Origin: Microvirga soli
GTDB taxonomy: Bacteria > Pseudomonadota > Alphaproteobacteria > Rhizobiales > Beijerinckiaceae
Reading direction: 5' to 3'
Assembly: GCF_016734765.1 (NCBI RefSeq)
Contig: NZ_JAERQE010000039.1
Span: 1 to 40,107, forward strand
Length of the DNA stretch: 40,107 nucleotides
In this document: positions 25,822 to 34,886 of the stretch, one piece after another
Layout: each line of letters opens with the position of its first letter
Position numbering within the stretch: position 1 is the stretch's first letter
The notes under the pieces: model-generated
Seen by the model: only the letters and a program-made list of their open reading frames with translations
The model's database searches: none
Told to the model about the DNA's origin: nothing
Translations under genes and position numbers: made by a program

Positions 25822-26823
25822 ATGTTCGCTTCATTCTCACGACGCCTGTTCATTGGGGCAGTCGCGACCGCTGCAATGGCAGGTCTACCCGCAGCCCAAG
25901 CCGCTGATCCAATCAAGCTCCGCATCTCGACACCCGCTGTAGAAGCCGATTGGCATGCCAAGATGCTTCCGGTGTTCAAACAGGAACTGGAGAAGTCCGC
26001 ACCCGGCCAGTTCGATGTAGAAATCCACCTGAATGGCACCCTGTTTAAGCAGGGCACCGAACCTGCCGCCATGCAACGCGGCAACCTTGAGATGGCAATG
26101 ATCTCGGCATTCGACATCTCCAAGCAGGTTCCGGAATGGTCCATCTTCACGGCCGGCTACCTGCTGCGGGATCCCGAGCATCAGACCAAAGTGTTCGGGA
26201 GCGATGTGGGCAAGGAGATGTACGGCCTGGTTGAAGACAAGATGGGCATCAAGATTCTTGATGTCGGTTACTTAGGAACCCGTCAGCTCAACCTGAGGAC
26301 GGAAAAGGAGGTCAAGACCCCAGCCGATCTCGCAGGAGTGAAGTTGCGCATGCCCGGATCTGATACCTGGCTATTCCTCGGCAAGGCGCTCGGGGCCAAC
26401 CCGCTGCCGGTTGCGTTCGGGGAGATCTATACGGCGCTGCAGACCGGCGCGATTGATGGCCAGGATAATCCGCTTCCCACAGTTCGCGCGGCGAAATTCT
26501 ATGAAGTCACAAAGCAGATCGTACTCACGGATCATCTGGTAGACGCGATCTTTCTGTCCATGGCGGGTTCCACGTGGAAGAAGCTTGATGACACCCAGAA
26601 GACTGCTGTGACGAATGCAGCCAAGGCGGCAGTTCGGTTCAACAACGAAAACCGGATCAAGGAAGAGTCGGAACTGGCTGATTTCTTCAAGGCTCAGGGC
26701 CTGAAGGTATACAAGCCCAACGTCGAGACCTTCCGCACCCAGGTGCAAAAGACGTATCTGGAATCCGACCTGTCCAAGGCTTGGCCGAAGGGAATGGTCG
26801 ATCGGGTCAACGCGATCAAGTAA
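25822..26823 (+). CDS. dctP: TRAP transporter substrate-binding protein DctP
   Basis: 333 residues from ATG 25822, after GGGAGGA; the upstream in-frame codon at 25774 lacks a site. The signal peptide is MFASFSRRLFIGAVATAAMA with cleavage near AAQA. The mature DctP fold shows FKQGTEPAAMQRGNLEMAMIS, the conserved Arg in GVKLRMPGSDTW that usually pairs with a ligand carboxylate, and GAIDGQDNPLPTVRAAKFYEV. It captures an organic or sugar acid in the periplasm and hands it to DctQM. First gene of the TRAP operon, probably controlled by the divergent GntR gene. A strong hairpin separates it from dctQ. Confidence 0.93.
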   Translation: MFASFSRRLFIGAVATAAMAGLPAAQAADPIKLRISTPAVEADWHAKMLPVFKQELEKSAPGQFDVEIHLNGTLFKQGTEPAAMQRGNLEMAMISAFDISKQVPEWSIFTAGYLLRDPEHQTKVFGSDVGKEMYGLVEDKMGIKILDVGYLGTRQLNLRTEKEVKTPADLAGVKLRMPGSDTWLFLGKALGANPLPVAFGEIYTALQTGAIDGQDNPLPTVRAAKFYEVTKQIVLTDHLVDAIFLSMAGSTWKKLDDTQKTAVTNAAKAAVRFNNENRIKEESELADFFKAQGLKVYKPNVETFRTQVQKTYLESDLSKAWPKGMVDRVNAIK

Positions 26824-26846
26824 GCGGATAGGTTCACTCTGCTTAC

Positions 26847-26880
26847 AATGCTTCGGAAGCAGCGCAGCTTCCGAAGCATT
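26847..26880 (+). terminator. Strong hairpin between dctP and dctQ
   Basis: AATGCTTCGGAAGC, loop AGCGCA, GCTTCCGAAGCATT: a perfect 14-bp stem 23 bases after the dctP stop, without a T-run. It probably protects the dctP transcript 3' end or acts as a partial terminator, giving more binding protein than permease. Confidence 0.7.
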
Positions 26881-26962
26881 CTCAAAGTCACTCGACCGCT
26901 CCCGTGAACGCGGCAGCCGAAGGCAAGTCGCGCTCTACCGGGTCACCCATTCGTGAGCTGCT

Positions 26963-27466
26963 ATGCAATCCCTCCGCGCCCGCCTCTGCTACTTCGCCGA
27001 ACTGGTTGCAGCGATCATGTTCGTGACCATGTTCGCTGCTTTCCTTCTCCAAGTCTTTACCCGTTACATCCTGAACGATCCAGTGGCTTGGACGCAAGAA
27101 TTCGTACTGATTGCCTATATCTGGATTGTGTTCTGGTGTGCGGCGTTCTTGCTGCGGGAGCGGGAGCATATCACCTTTGACATGTTCTATTTGGCTCTTC
27201 CCCTCGCTGGGCGGCGTGTCCTCGCCATCGTTCTGACAGCGCTGACCGGAATTGCATTCATTGTGGCCCTCCCGGCGACGGTCGACTTCGTGACCTTCAT
27301 GAAGATCGAGAAGAGCCCCGTCATTGGGCTTCGGTTTGACTTTTTGTATGCCATCTTTGTCGTGTTCGTGATTGCAGTGGCAATTAGCGCTGTGGTGCGT
27401 GTCTGGCGCCTTCTCAGCCGCTCATGGCAGGACGAACTTAGGACCAACGGAGACTTCGAACCATGA
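26963..27466 (+). CDS. dctQ: TRAP transporter small permease DctQ
   Basis: 167 residues, four hydrophobic helices. FTRYILNDPVAWTQEFVLIAYIWIVFWCAAFLLREREHITFD is the standard DctQ pattern: RY...PxxWxxE with the following helix and RxxxHI. It forms the membrane complex with DctM. It begins about 140 bases after dctP, beyond the hairpin, and overlaps dctM by four bases (ATGA), so it is coupled to it. Confidence 0.92.
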   Translation: MQSLRARLCYFAELVAAIMFVTMFAAFLLQVFTRYILNDPVAWTQEFVLIAYIWIVFWCAAFLLREREHITFDMFYLALPLAGRRVLAIVLTALTGIAFIVALPATVDFVTFMKIEKSPVIGLRFDFLYAIFVVFVIAVAISAVVRVWRLLSRSWQDELRTNGDFEP

Positions 27467-28758
27467 GCGCCGTCTTCATTCTCACGCTCATTGCGTTCTT
27501 TGGCCTCGCCCTGCTGGGGATGCCAGTCGCCTTCGCGATGTTCGTGGCGTCCATCGGTTACCTGATCGCCTCGGGTCGTGACGTCGGACTGTTCGGCGAG
27601 CAGATTCTCAACGGCCTCTACGATTCGTTTGTGCTGTTGGCAGTGCCGCTTTTCATCTTGGCAGCCAACATCATGAACGCCAGCGGTGTATCCGATCGCC
27701 TCTTTATGTTCTGTCAGGCGCTTGTGGGCCGTTTCAGAGGTGGCTTAGCGCAAGTTGATATTCTGGTCAGCATCATCTTCTCAGGGATGTCCGGATCGGC
27801 AATTGCCGACGCAGCCGGTCCCGGCAAGCTCGTTACTCAGATGATGATCAAGCAGGGACGCATCCCACCAGGGTTTGCGGCTTCCGTTGCCGCGTCCTCT
27901 GCAACCATCGGCCCGATTATTCCGCCATCGATCCCGATGGTGATCTACGCGGTCGTCTCCGACACGTCAGTCGGTTATCTGTTTCTTGGCGGAGTCATTC
28001 CAGGGTTGATCATGGGCTTGGCCCAGATGGGGCTGGTAGGATTTGTCGCCCGCAAACGGAACTTTCCGCGGGGTGAGGGTATCCCGCTGAGCGAACTTCC
28101 ACGAACGACGTACCGGGCAGTTCCGGCGCTCCTCATGCCAGTGATCCTGCTCTACTGTATTTATGGTGGAGCGACGACGCCGACAGAAGCGGCGGCGATT
28201 GCGGCAGCCTATGCCCTTGTGCTCGCTGTTTTCTTCTACCGGGAGCTCTCATGGAAGGAGGGCTTCAAAGTCCTGGTGGAGTCCAGCAAGGCGACCAGCG
28301 TGGTGGCGCTTCTCATCGCCGGCGCCCTAATCTTCAACTATATCGTGGCTTCGGAGCGGCTCCCTGAGCAGGTTGGTCGCCTCCTTGATGGCCTTGATGT
28401 CTCTCCACTTGTCTTCCTGTTGCTCGTCAACCTGCTCTTCCTCGCGCTCGGTTGTCTATTTGATGCCACGACACTGCTGCTCGTCATCGTTCCGCTGTTC
28501 CTGCCAGCAGCGAGAGAGCTCGGTATTGATCTCGTTCATTTCGGTGTCGTCATCGTAGTCAACATCATGATCGGGCTCATCACGCCCCCCTACGGGGTGC
28601 TTCTGTTCGTCATGAGCGGACTGACAGGAATTCCGTTGCGTGACATCATCCGCGAGATCTGGGTCTTCATTGGGATCCTGGTTGCCGCTCTCCTGCTGAT
28701 GATCTTTGTCCCGGAGGTTGTTCTCTGGCTGCCGCGGCATTTCGGTTATAGGGGCTAG
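27463..28758 (+). CDS. dctM: TRAP transporter large permease DctM
   Basis: 431 residues with about 12 hydrophobic segments. Family landmarks: LGMPVAFAMFVASIGYL, VPLFILAANIMNASGVSDRLF, SGMSGSAIADAAGPGKLVTQMM, IGPIIPPSIPMVIYA, GGATTPTEAAAIAAAYAL and GLITPPYGVLLFVMSG. It carries the sodium-coupled substrate path, using ligand delivered by DctP. Ends the TRAP operon, convergent with the amidohydrolase gene 39 bases away. Confidence 0.95.
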   Translation: MSAVFILTLIAFFGLALLGMPVAFAMFVASIGYLIASGRDVGLFGEQILNGLYDSFVLLAVPLFILAANIMNASGVSDRLFMFCQALVGRFRGGLAQVDILVSIIFSGMSGSAIADAAGPGKLVTQMMIKQGRIPPGFAASVAASSATIGPIIPPSIPMVIYAVVSDTSVGYLFLGGVIPGLIMGLAQMGLVGFVARKRNFPRGEGIPLSELPRTTYRAVPALLMPVILLYCIYGGATTPTEAAAIAAAYALVLAVFFYRELSWKEGFKVLVESSKATSVVALLIAGALIFNYIVASERLPEQVGRLLDGLDVSPLVFLLLVNLLFLALGCLFDATTLLLVIVPLFLPAARELGIDLVHFGVVIVVNIMIGLITPPYGVLLFVMSGLTGIPLRDIIREIWVFIGILVAALLLMIFVPEVVLWLPRHFGYRG

Positions 28759-28797
28759 ATATGGGGACAGCCGGCAAACTGAAACGTCTTCTAGGCT

Positions 28798-29628
28798 TCA
28801 GCGCAAACCGTAGAAGCGCTGCGCCGTTCCGCCGAATAAGTCGCTCTTCTGATCCAATGATAGATGAACTGTGAGGTCCTGCGCCCACTGCCACCATTGA
28901 AGATAGGTACTGCGCAAGGTGCAAACTGGCCAGTCGCTGCCGAACATCAGGCGCTCTGGCCCAAAAAGAGTGAGAAGGGTCTGAGTGACGGGTTCGAGGG
29001 CAGCCTCTGAAGCCTGATCTTTGCACTCAGTCACAAGGCCTGAAAACTTGCAGTGCACATGGGGGATCTTGGCCAACTGCGCCAGATCCCTGTGCCAGGA
29101 ACCCAAGTCAGCTCCGATCGGCGGCTTAGCACCATGGTCAATGACAACTTTCAGATCCGGGTGCCGCTCGATCAGCCGCAGGAGATTGGGAAGGTGTTGT
29201 GGAAGAACAAGGCCATCGAAGCGAAGGTCAAGATCGACAAGTGCTCGATAGACGGGAGTCAGTTCCGCCTTCAGCATCCAGTCGTCATCAGGGATGTCTT
29301 GCAGCATCGGGCGAATACCGCGCAGCAGCTTGTTGGACGCGAGGCGCTCCAACTCGTCTATGGCATCAGGGACAAGCATATCGATCCAGCCGACAACCCC
29401 TTTAACCTTCGGTTCGCTTTCGGCAATCGAAAGCAGATACCGGGTCTCCTCCAGGGTTGGTGCAGCCTGAACGAGTATTGCGTAGTCAATACCTGCCTGT
29501 TCCCAGGACGAACGGACGTCGTCTATCGTGAAGTCGCGATAGATGTAGGCAAGGTCGGGGGTGAGCCAGCCATAGTCGCCACGCGACAATCGCCAAACAT
29601 GTATGTGGGAATCGATGTACGGGATCAT
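28798..29628 (-). CDS. Amidohydrolase, L-fuconolactonase-like (COG3618 type)
   Basis: 276 residues from ATG 29628 (a TTG three bases further up is an alternative; GGAGGT lies upstream). A TIM-barrel metal hydrolase of the amidohydrolase_2 group: IDSHIHVWRLSRGDYGWL (HxH metal ligands), GVVGWIDM, LRGIRPMLQDIPDDDWML, FDGLVLPQHLP, LKVVIDHGAKPPIG, HCKFSGLVTE and LMFGSDWPVC (catalytic Asp). This wording is that of sugar-lactonases such as L-fuconolactonase and L-rhamnono-lactonase. With FucU and an aldose dehydrogenase-like protein nearby, hydrolysis of an aldonolactone is the likely step. The same strand carries the ABC importer genes upstream, about 120 bases away beyond a hairpin. Confidence 0.88.
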   Translation of the reverse strand: MIPYIDSHIHVWRLSRGDYGWLTPDLAYIYRDFTIDDVRSSWEQAGIDYAILVQAAPTLEETRYLLSIAESEPKVKGVVGWIDMLVPDAIDELERLASNKLLRGIRPMLQDIPDDDWMLKAELTPVYRALVDLDLRFDGLVLPQHLPNLLRLIERHPDLKVVIDHGAKPPIGADLGSWHRDLAQLAKIPHVHCKFSGLVTECKDQASEAALEPVTQTLLTLFGPERLMFGSDWPVCTLRSTYLQWWQWAQDLTVHLSLDQKSDLFGGTAQRFYGLR

Positions 29629-29717
29629 CAACCGTGTGACCTCCGGAGCGCAGGTTCATAGACAAGATCGTGGAATTTTGGGGACTGAGGCTTACCCCTG
29701 CTTCACGACAGAGCAGA

Positions 29718-29739
29718 GGAGAGGGGCTGCGCCCTCTCC
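29718..29739 (-). terminator. Hairpin after the sugar-binding protein gene
   Basis: GGAGAGGG, loop GCTGCG, CCCTCTCC: an 8-bp GC-rich stem 12 bases after the binding-protein stop, between it and the lactonase gene. No T-run; may terminate or stabilise the upstream message. Confidence 0.5.
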
Positions 29740-29751
29740 CGGCGGCAATTC

Positions 29752-30693
29752 CTAATCATAGAGAACGGCAGCAATCTTCGGGTCGCTCATGTTCGACTTG
29801 TCGTAGTAGAAGAAGCCGGTATCGATGACCTTCTCGAGTTTCTCACCCTTGAGGGCCTTCACAGCAGCTTCAACTGTCTTATAGCCGATCCCGACGGGAT
29901 TTTGGGTGATGGCTCCTGCCATGAGACCGTCCTGGATCGCCTGCTTCTGCTGCTTTCCAGAATCGTAGCCGATGATAACAAGCTTACGGTTCATCTCCTT
30001 GGCGCCATTGACCACGCCGATGGCTGAGCCCTCGTTCGCCCCGAAGATGCCTTTGAGGCCAGGGTTTGCCTGAAGTATCGATTTCGTGATCTCGGTCGAC
30101 TTTAAGTGGTCGCCGGAACCGTATTGAACGCTCACGATCTTGATTTTGGGGTGCTTTTCCTTGATCCGATTCACGAAACCATCACGTCGGTCGATGCCCG
30201 TACGGCTGGTCTGGTCATGCACCACGAGAGCGATGTCGCCCTCGCCGCCGATCAGCTCCGCCATCTTGTCAGCCGCCAGTGCCGCGGCCGCAAGATTGTT
30301 CGTGGTCGCCGTGGTCACCGGAATATCGCTGTCGACACCGGAATCGAAAGCCACGACTGGGATCTTGGCGGAGTGAGCCTTGCGCAGAAGGGGAATCGCC
30401 GCTTGGCTGTCAAGGGCTGCAAAGCCGATTGCCTTCGGGTTCTTGGCGAGAGCGGCCGATAGCATGTCGATCTGTTTGTCGACCATGGTTTCGCTATCCG
30501 GCCCCTCGAACGTGATGCGCACGTTATTGTCCTTGGCAGCCTGTTCAGCACCGGCCTTGACGGCCTGCCAGAACTGATGCTGAAAACCTTTCGACACGAG
30601 CGGTATATAGATTTCTTGGGCGGTTGCGGAGCCCGAAAGACCGATGAGCGTTCCGATGCCAATGGCACCAATGAGATGGCGTCTATTCCACAT
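29752..30693 (-). CDS. Sugar ABC transporter substrate-binding protein, RbsB-like
   Basis: 313 residues from ATG 30693, which follows AGGAGGA; longer frames upstream lack support. Signal peptide MWNRRHLIGAIGIGTLIGLS, cleaved near ATAQ. Type I periplasmic fold: IYIPLVSKGFQHQFWQAVKAG, DNNVRITFEGPDSETMVDKQ, IPVVAFDSGVDSD, SRTGIDRRDGFVNRIKEK, GIFGANEGSAIGVVNGAKE and LVIIGYDSGKQQKQAIQDG. It resembles RbsB and other pentose/hexose-binding proteins. It is third in the importer set, after the permease, with its own very strong binding site. The cluster suggests L-fucose or a D-threo-aldose as ligand, by inference only. Confidence 0.9.
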   Translation of the reverse strand: MWNRRHLIGAIGIGTLIGLSGSATAQEIYIPLVSKGFQHQFWQAVKAGAEQAAKDNNVRITFEGPDSETMVDKQIDMLSAALAKNPKAIGFAALDSQAAIPLLRKAHSAKIPVVAFDSGVDSDIPVTTATTNNLAAAALAADKMAELIGGEGDIALVVHDQTSRTGIDRRDGFVNRIKEKHPKIKIVSVQYGSGDHLKSTEITKSILQANPGLKGIFGANEGSAIGVVNGAKEMNRKLVIIGYDSGKQQKQAIQDGLMAGAITQNPVGIGYKTVEAAVKALKGEKLEKVIDTGFFYYDKSNMSDPKIAAVLYD

Positions 30694-30809
30694 CTGTTCC
30701 TCCTGGTTGTCCTTCGTTGTTGAGCCTGCCAACCGGGGCAGGGATGCCATAGTTGGGTAATGTTGCGGTCCTGTCTGCTCCTTCATGATTGCGAGAGGTG
30801 GACAAACTA

Positions 30810-31814
30810 TTAGCTCTTGCGGCGCAGGATATCTGCATAGACAGCCAGAATGATGATGATCCCCGTCACGACCGTCTGCCATTCCTGGGCAACCGAGAGG
30901 ATGCGCAGTCCGTTCGTGAGCACGCTGATAATCAATGCGCCTATGATCGTTCCGAGAATGGTGCCGCGGCCTCCGCTCAGGGAGGTGCCACCGATGACCA
31001 CGGCCGCGATGGCATCGAGCTCATACCCTTGCCCAAGTGCGGGCTGAGCCGAGTTGAGCCGCGAGGCGATGATAAGGCCAGCGATGCCGCAGATTCCGCC
31101 TGAGACGGTGTAAACGATAATCTTCCAGGAATCCGTATTCACGCCCGAGAGACGCACGGCCTCCTCGTTCGAGCCAAGGGCAAAGGTATAGCGCCCGAGA
31201 GCCGTGCTTGTGAGTATGAGACTTGAGACGATCGCAACGATGAACAGGATCAGCACGCCATTGGGTATTGGCAGGAAGGGCAGGACCGCTCCGATCAAGG
31301 ACTCCTGCGAGATCATCGAGAAGTTCGGCGTATCGTTGAAGTAGATGGGCCTGGTCCCCGAGATCACCAGAGCAAGGCCCTTCAGCAGCATCATCATGCC
31401 GAGCGTTGCGATGAAGGGAGGTACTCTCATCTTGGCGATGATGGTGCCGGAAACCGAACCGCATAGAGCCCCTGCGGCGATGGCCGCAAGGATGCCTACG
31501 GGCATGGGCAGGCCCCAATAGGTTAGAACCACGCCAGCAATAACGGCGCAGAAAGTCATCAAGGTGCCGACAGACAGATCGATCCCGCCCGTGATGATAA
31601 CGAATGTTGCGGCAACAGCGAGAACGCCGTTCACGGCGGTTGCCTGCAGGATTCCGATCAGATTGTCGCTCTGCAGAAAGTTCTCTGACGCGATGCTGAA
31701 AACAGCCAATAGGGCGATCAGGCTGGCGAAGGCCAAGATCTTCTGCCAGGTCCCCTGGCTCAGCACAGCGGGTCTGACGATGGTCTGGATGTCCTTTTCT
31801 ACGATGGTCGTCAC
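30810..31814 (-). CDS. Sugar ABC transporter permease, RbsC-like
   Basis: 334 residues, many hydrophobic helices. The RbsC/XylH signature VIITGGIDLSVGTLMTFCAV is present, along with RVPPFIATLGMMMLLKGLAL, ALGSNEEAVRLSGVNTDSWKI and AAVVIGGTSLSGGRGTILGT. It overlaps the ATPase stop by four bases (ATGA), so it is translationally coupled to it, and forms the homodimeric channel of a carbohydrate importer of the CUT2 class. Confidence 0.93.
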   Translation of the reverse strand: MTTIVEKDIQTIVRPAVLSQGTWQKILAFASLIALLAVFSIASENFLQSDNLIGILQATAVNGVLAVAATFVIITGGIDLSVGTLMTFCAVIAGVVLTYWGLPMPVGILAAIAAGALCGSVSGTIIAKMRVPPFIATLGMMMLLKGLALVISGTRPIYFNDTPNFSMISQESLIGAVLPFLPIPNGVLILFIVAIVSSLILTSTALGRYTFALGSNEEAVRLSGVNTDSWKIIVYTVSGGICGIAGLIIASRLNSAQPALGQGYELDAIAAVVIGGTSLSGGRGTILGTIIGALIISVLTNGLRILSVAQEWQTVVTGIIIILAVYADILRRKS

Positions 31815-33355
31815 GTGGTTGATCCCCCAGTCGCCGACTTCAAGGTGTCTGCTGTCAAGCTATGGCGTTGCGTCGCGAGGCGCATGATGGCCTCCTGAGT
31901 CGCACCCTTGGCGGCAAGCTCGCCTGTGAGCCGCCCCTCGCACATCACGGCAATCCGATGGCTCATGCGCAGGATCTCGGGCAGTTCGGATGAGATCATC
32001 ACGATAGCTCGACCTTGAGCCGCAAGGGTGTTCAGAAGTTTGTAGATCTCGTTCTTCGCGCCGATGTCGATACCGCGGGTCGGCTCGTCGAAGAACAGGA
32101 TCTCGCAGTCTCGAGCCAGCCACTTGGCGATTACGATCTTCTGCTGGTTTCCACCTGATAGGAACCGCACCTCCTGTGCGTCCGAGGGCGTCTTGATCCG
32201 AAGCTGGCTGATATAGGAGCGCGCCGTGTCACGGATGGCCTGCGCTTTGAGAAAGATTTTCAGGGAAAGAAACTTGCTCAGGCACGGCATAACAATGTTC
32301 GCCGCGACATCCATGCCGGTCGCCAATCCGAAGCGTTTTCGGTCCTCCGAGAGATAGCCGATACCAAGCCGAACAGCGTCTTGGGGCGAGCGGATCGTTG
32401 CAGTCTTGCCTCTGACAATGATTTCTCCGCCATCCAGCGGATCGGCCCCGAAGATTGCTCGTGCAACCTCCGTGCGGCCCGCTCCCATCAAGCCCGCAAA
32501 ACCAAGGATCTCTCCCTTGCGCAGCTTGAAGCTGACATCCTGAATGGCGTTGCTTCGGCGAAGATTGTGGACCTCAAGCACCACGTCATGGCTCGACAGG
32601 TCGGGAACATCAGTTTTCTTCTCGGTCAGGCTGCGACCGACCATCATGGAGATGATCGTGTCGATGCTCGTGGAAGCGGTTGGGACTGTGCCGACATACT
32701 CACCGTCGCGCATGACTGTGACGCGATCTGAGATTTCCTTCAGCTCGTCCATCTTGTGGGAGATGTAGACGATGCCCACGCCCTCGGCTTTGAGTTGCCG
32801 GATGATGCCGAACAGCTCTGCGATCTCCGTGCTGTTCAAGGCAGCTGTTGGCTCATCCATGATCAAGACCTTGGACCTGAATGACAGAGCCTTAGCAATT
32901 TCGACCATCTGCTGCTTAGCCACCGTGAGCACACCCACTTCGGCGCGAGGATCAAGCACCAGATGCATACGCGCGAAAATATCGGCAGCAGCCCGGTTGA
33001 GGGCCTCCTCGTCGAGCAGAAGTCCCATGGCGCGCTTCGGCTCACGACCGATGAAGATGTTCTGTGCGGCACTGAGTTCATTCATCAGGTTCAGCTCCTG
33101 GTGAATGATGCTGATGCCCAAGTCTTGGGCAGCTCGCGGTGATGCAATGTCGACGGGCTCGCCTTCGATAAGGATCTCACCGGCATCTTTCCGATAAATA
33201 CCGGCAAGGATCTTCATCAAGGTCGATTTGCCGGCGCCATTCTCTCCCATCAAGGCATGGACTTCTCCCGAGAATAGTTCGAAGCGAGCTTTCTTGAGGG
33301 CTCTTACCCCCGGGAATGACTTGTCGAGATCCATGATCGTGACGAGCGGCGTCAT
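31811..33355 (-). CDS. Sugar ABC transporter ATPase with two nucleotide-binding domains, RbsA-like
   Basis: 514 residues from ATG 33355; upstream in-frame codons (33379, 33508) lack good sites. Domain 1: Walker A GENGAGKST, signature-like LTVAKQQMVEIAKAL, Walker B VLIMDEPTAAL, HKMDE. Domain 2 has the degenerate Walker A GLMGAGRTE typical of CUT2 ATPases, LSGGNQQKIVIAKWL and ILFFDEPTRGIDIGAK. Complete and standard length. First gene of the importer operon; its promoter lies in the region divergent to the aldo/keto reductase, where a large inverted repeat is found. Confidence 0.94.
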   Translation of the reverse strand: MTPLVTIMDLDKSFPGVRALKKARFELFSGEVHALMGENGAGKSTLMKILAGIYRKDAGEILIEGEPVDIASPRAAQDLGISIIHQELNLMNELSAAQNIFIGREPKRAMGLLLDEEALNRAAADIFARMHLVLDPRAEVGVLTVAKQQMVEIAKALSFRSKVLIMDEPTAALNSTEIAELFGIIRQLKAEGVGIVYISHKMDELKEISDRVTVMRDGEYVGTVPTASTSIDTIISMMVGRSLTEKKTDVPDLSSHDVVLEVHNLRRSNAIQDVSFKLRKGEILGFAGLMGAGRTEVARAIFGADPLDGGEIIVRGKTATIRSPQDAVRLGIGYLSEDRKRFGLATGMDVAANIVMPCLSKFLSLKIFLKAQAIRDTARSYISQLRIKTPSDAQEVRFLSGGNQQKIVIAKWLARDCEILFFDEPTRGIDIGAKNEIYKLLNTLAAQGRAIVMISSELPEILRMSHRIAVMCEGRLTGELAAKGATQEAIMRLATQRHSLTADTLKSATGGSTT

Positions 33356-33863
33356 GAGCAGCACCTCGATTGACGACATGCCATCGCTTGGAGCCGCTGC
33401 ATGGGATGCGAACATGAGGTCGAGGCAGCACTCAAGGCGGCAATGTTCGTGAGACTGGGAGCGCCCGCTCGCCTCCCTGCGAAGGCACTCGGACGTTCTA
33501 TATCCCAAAGTACTGCGGACGCTGACAGGATACTATCCTGTACCCGCATCTGCTCCTCCCGACCGCCCCTGTGACGGTCCGACATCCATGGAGCTATTCT
33601 GTGTAGCTCCTTTGGATGTCAGATCGGATTGAAAGCGCAATGGCGTTTCTTGAAAGGATGATATTCATGAACGTCTGAGGCAAGCAACTGGAAATGTAGC
33701 TCTGGAGAGGTGATTGACGGAGGCGTTGTGACATAGTTTCTATGGCTCGAACCTCTCTCCTCGTGGCTTTGCCCTTGCTGGCCGAAGTCCGGCGCCATAG
33801 GCTTGAACCTGTCCTCGGTAAAGCCGGATTGAAGCTGTCGAGCGATGTGAATGGAGTGCTCAG
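33356..33863. other. Divergent promoter region of importer and aldo/keto reductase
   Basis: About 500 bases with no supported gene. Contains the inverted repeat at 33578-33623; promoters for both directions must be here but hexamers are not clear to me. Confidence 0.5.
33578..33623. promoter_or_regulatory. Large inverted repeat, likely operator
   Basis: The left arm 33578-33596 begins TCCGACATCCATGGAGCTA; the right arm 33604-33623 is TAGCTCCTTTGGATGTCAGA. They are reverse complements except for one point difference in the outer half-site and one mismatch plus a one-base gap near the middle, with a seven-base loop. The outer half-sites TCYGACATCC / GGATGTCAGA match the TCTGACA/TGTCAGA half-sites of the operator at 25703-25730. 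Confidence 0.55.
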
Positions 33864-34841
33864 ATGTCTACCACCCCGATTCAGAAGACCTTGCTCGAGC
33901 GCGCGAGTCTCGCGGTATCGAGGATCTGCTTCGGGACCTCCTCGCTAGGAGATATGCCTGGGACCTACGGCTATGACGTCAGTGAGGACAGAGCCCGAGC
34001 GACCGTGCGGGCTATCTTCTCCGGTCCGGTTAATTTTCTCGACACATCGCGCATCTATGGTTTCGGCCGGAGCGAGGAACGAATTGGCGACGTCATCCGC
34101 GAGCGCGGTGGATTGCCTGAGGGGTTTGTACTCTCGACCAAGCTGGATCGTGACCCGCAAACCAACCTCTTCGATGCTTCACAGGCACGGCGGTCCTTAG
34201 AGGAAAGTCTCAAGGCTCTTGGGCTCGACCGCATCCAGCTCCTTCATCTTCATGATCCGGAGCATGCCGCTTCGCTGGATGTGACCACGGGCGCGCAGGG
34301 AGCCCTTCCCGAGTTGTTCAAGATGAAGGAGGAGGGACTTGTAAACGCCGTTGGCCTTGCCGCAGGGTCGGTGGAGGTCATGATGCCGCTCCTGCGTGAC
34401 TGGGACTTCGATGCGGTGATCACCCACAACCGCTTCACCCTGGCCAACCGAAATGCGGAGGCTATGATCAGCTACGCGCATTCGAAGGGGATCGCCGTTC
34501 TTAACGCTGCACCTTACGCAGGCGGCGTTCTGGCCAAGGGTTCTTATTCATACCCACGCTACGTCTACCAGGAGGCTTCTGAAGACGTACTGGACCCGAT
34601 CCGCCGGATCGAGGCCATCTGCTCCAAGCACGGTGTTCCACCGGGCGCAGTGGCCCTGCAGTTCTCGATGCGAGACGAGCGGGTAACCTCGACAATCTGC
34701 GGTGTCAGCAAGCCGGAGCGGGTTGCGCAGACACTCGAATGGGCGCAATGGCTGATTCCTCAGGCTGTCTGGGACGAACTTGCATCTCTTTCCTACTCGG
34801 TCGACGATCCTGAGGCGAGCCGTCAGTACAATCCAGGATAG
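33864..34841 (+). CDS. Aldo/keto reductase, aldose-dehydrogenase-like
   Basis: 325 residues. AKR barrel with catalytic Asp60 and Tyr65 (NFLDTSRIYGFGRSEERIG), Lys93 (LSTKLDRD) and His in LLHLHDPEH near 128-130. The C-terminal cofactor part reads VTSTICGVSKPERVAQTL. The wording (SRICFGTSSLGDMPGTYGYDVSE, then AAPYAGGVLAKG) is that of the D-threo-aldose / L-fucose / L-galactose 1-dehydrogenase group, which oxidises the anomeric carbon to a lactone. It is followed by fucU after 45 bases, which supports an L-fucose-like substrate. Diverges from the importer operon. Confidence 0.88.
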   Translation: MSTTPIQKTLLERASLAVSRICFGTSSLGDMPGTYGYDVSEDRARATVRAIFSGPVNFLDTSRIYGFGRSEERIGDVIRERGGLPEGFVLSTKLDRDPQTNLFDASQARRSLEESLKALGLDRIQLLHLHDPEHAASLDVTTGAQGALPELFKMKEEGLVNAVGLAAGSVEVMMPLLRDWDFDAVITHNRFTLANRNAEAMISYAHSKGIAVLNAAPYAGGVLAKGSYSYPRYVYQEASEDVLDPIRRIEAICSKHGVPPGAVALQFSMRDERVTSTICGVSKPERVAQTLEWAQWLIPQAVWDELASLSYSVDDPEASRQYNPG

Positions 34842-34886
34842 ATCGCCTAGGCTCAATTCAGTCTTCTCAGCAAGGTCATTACCCAG

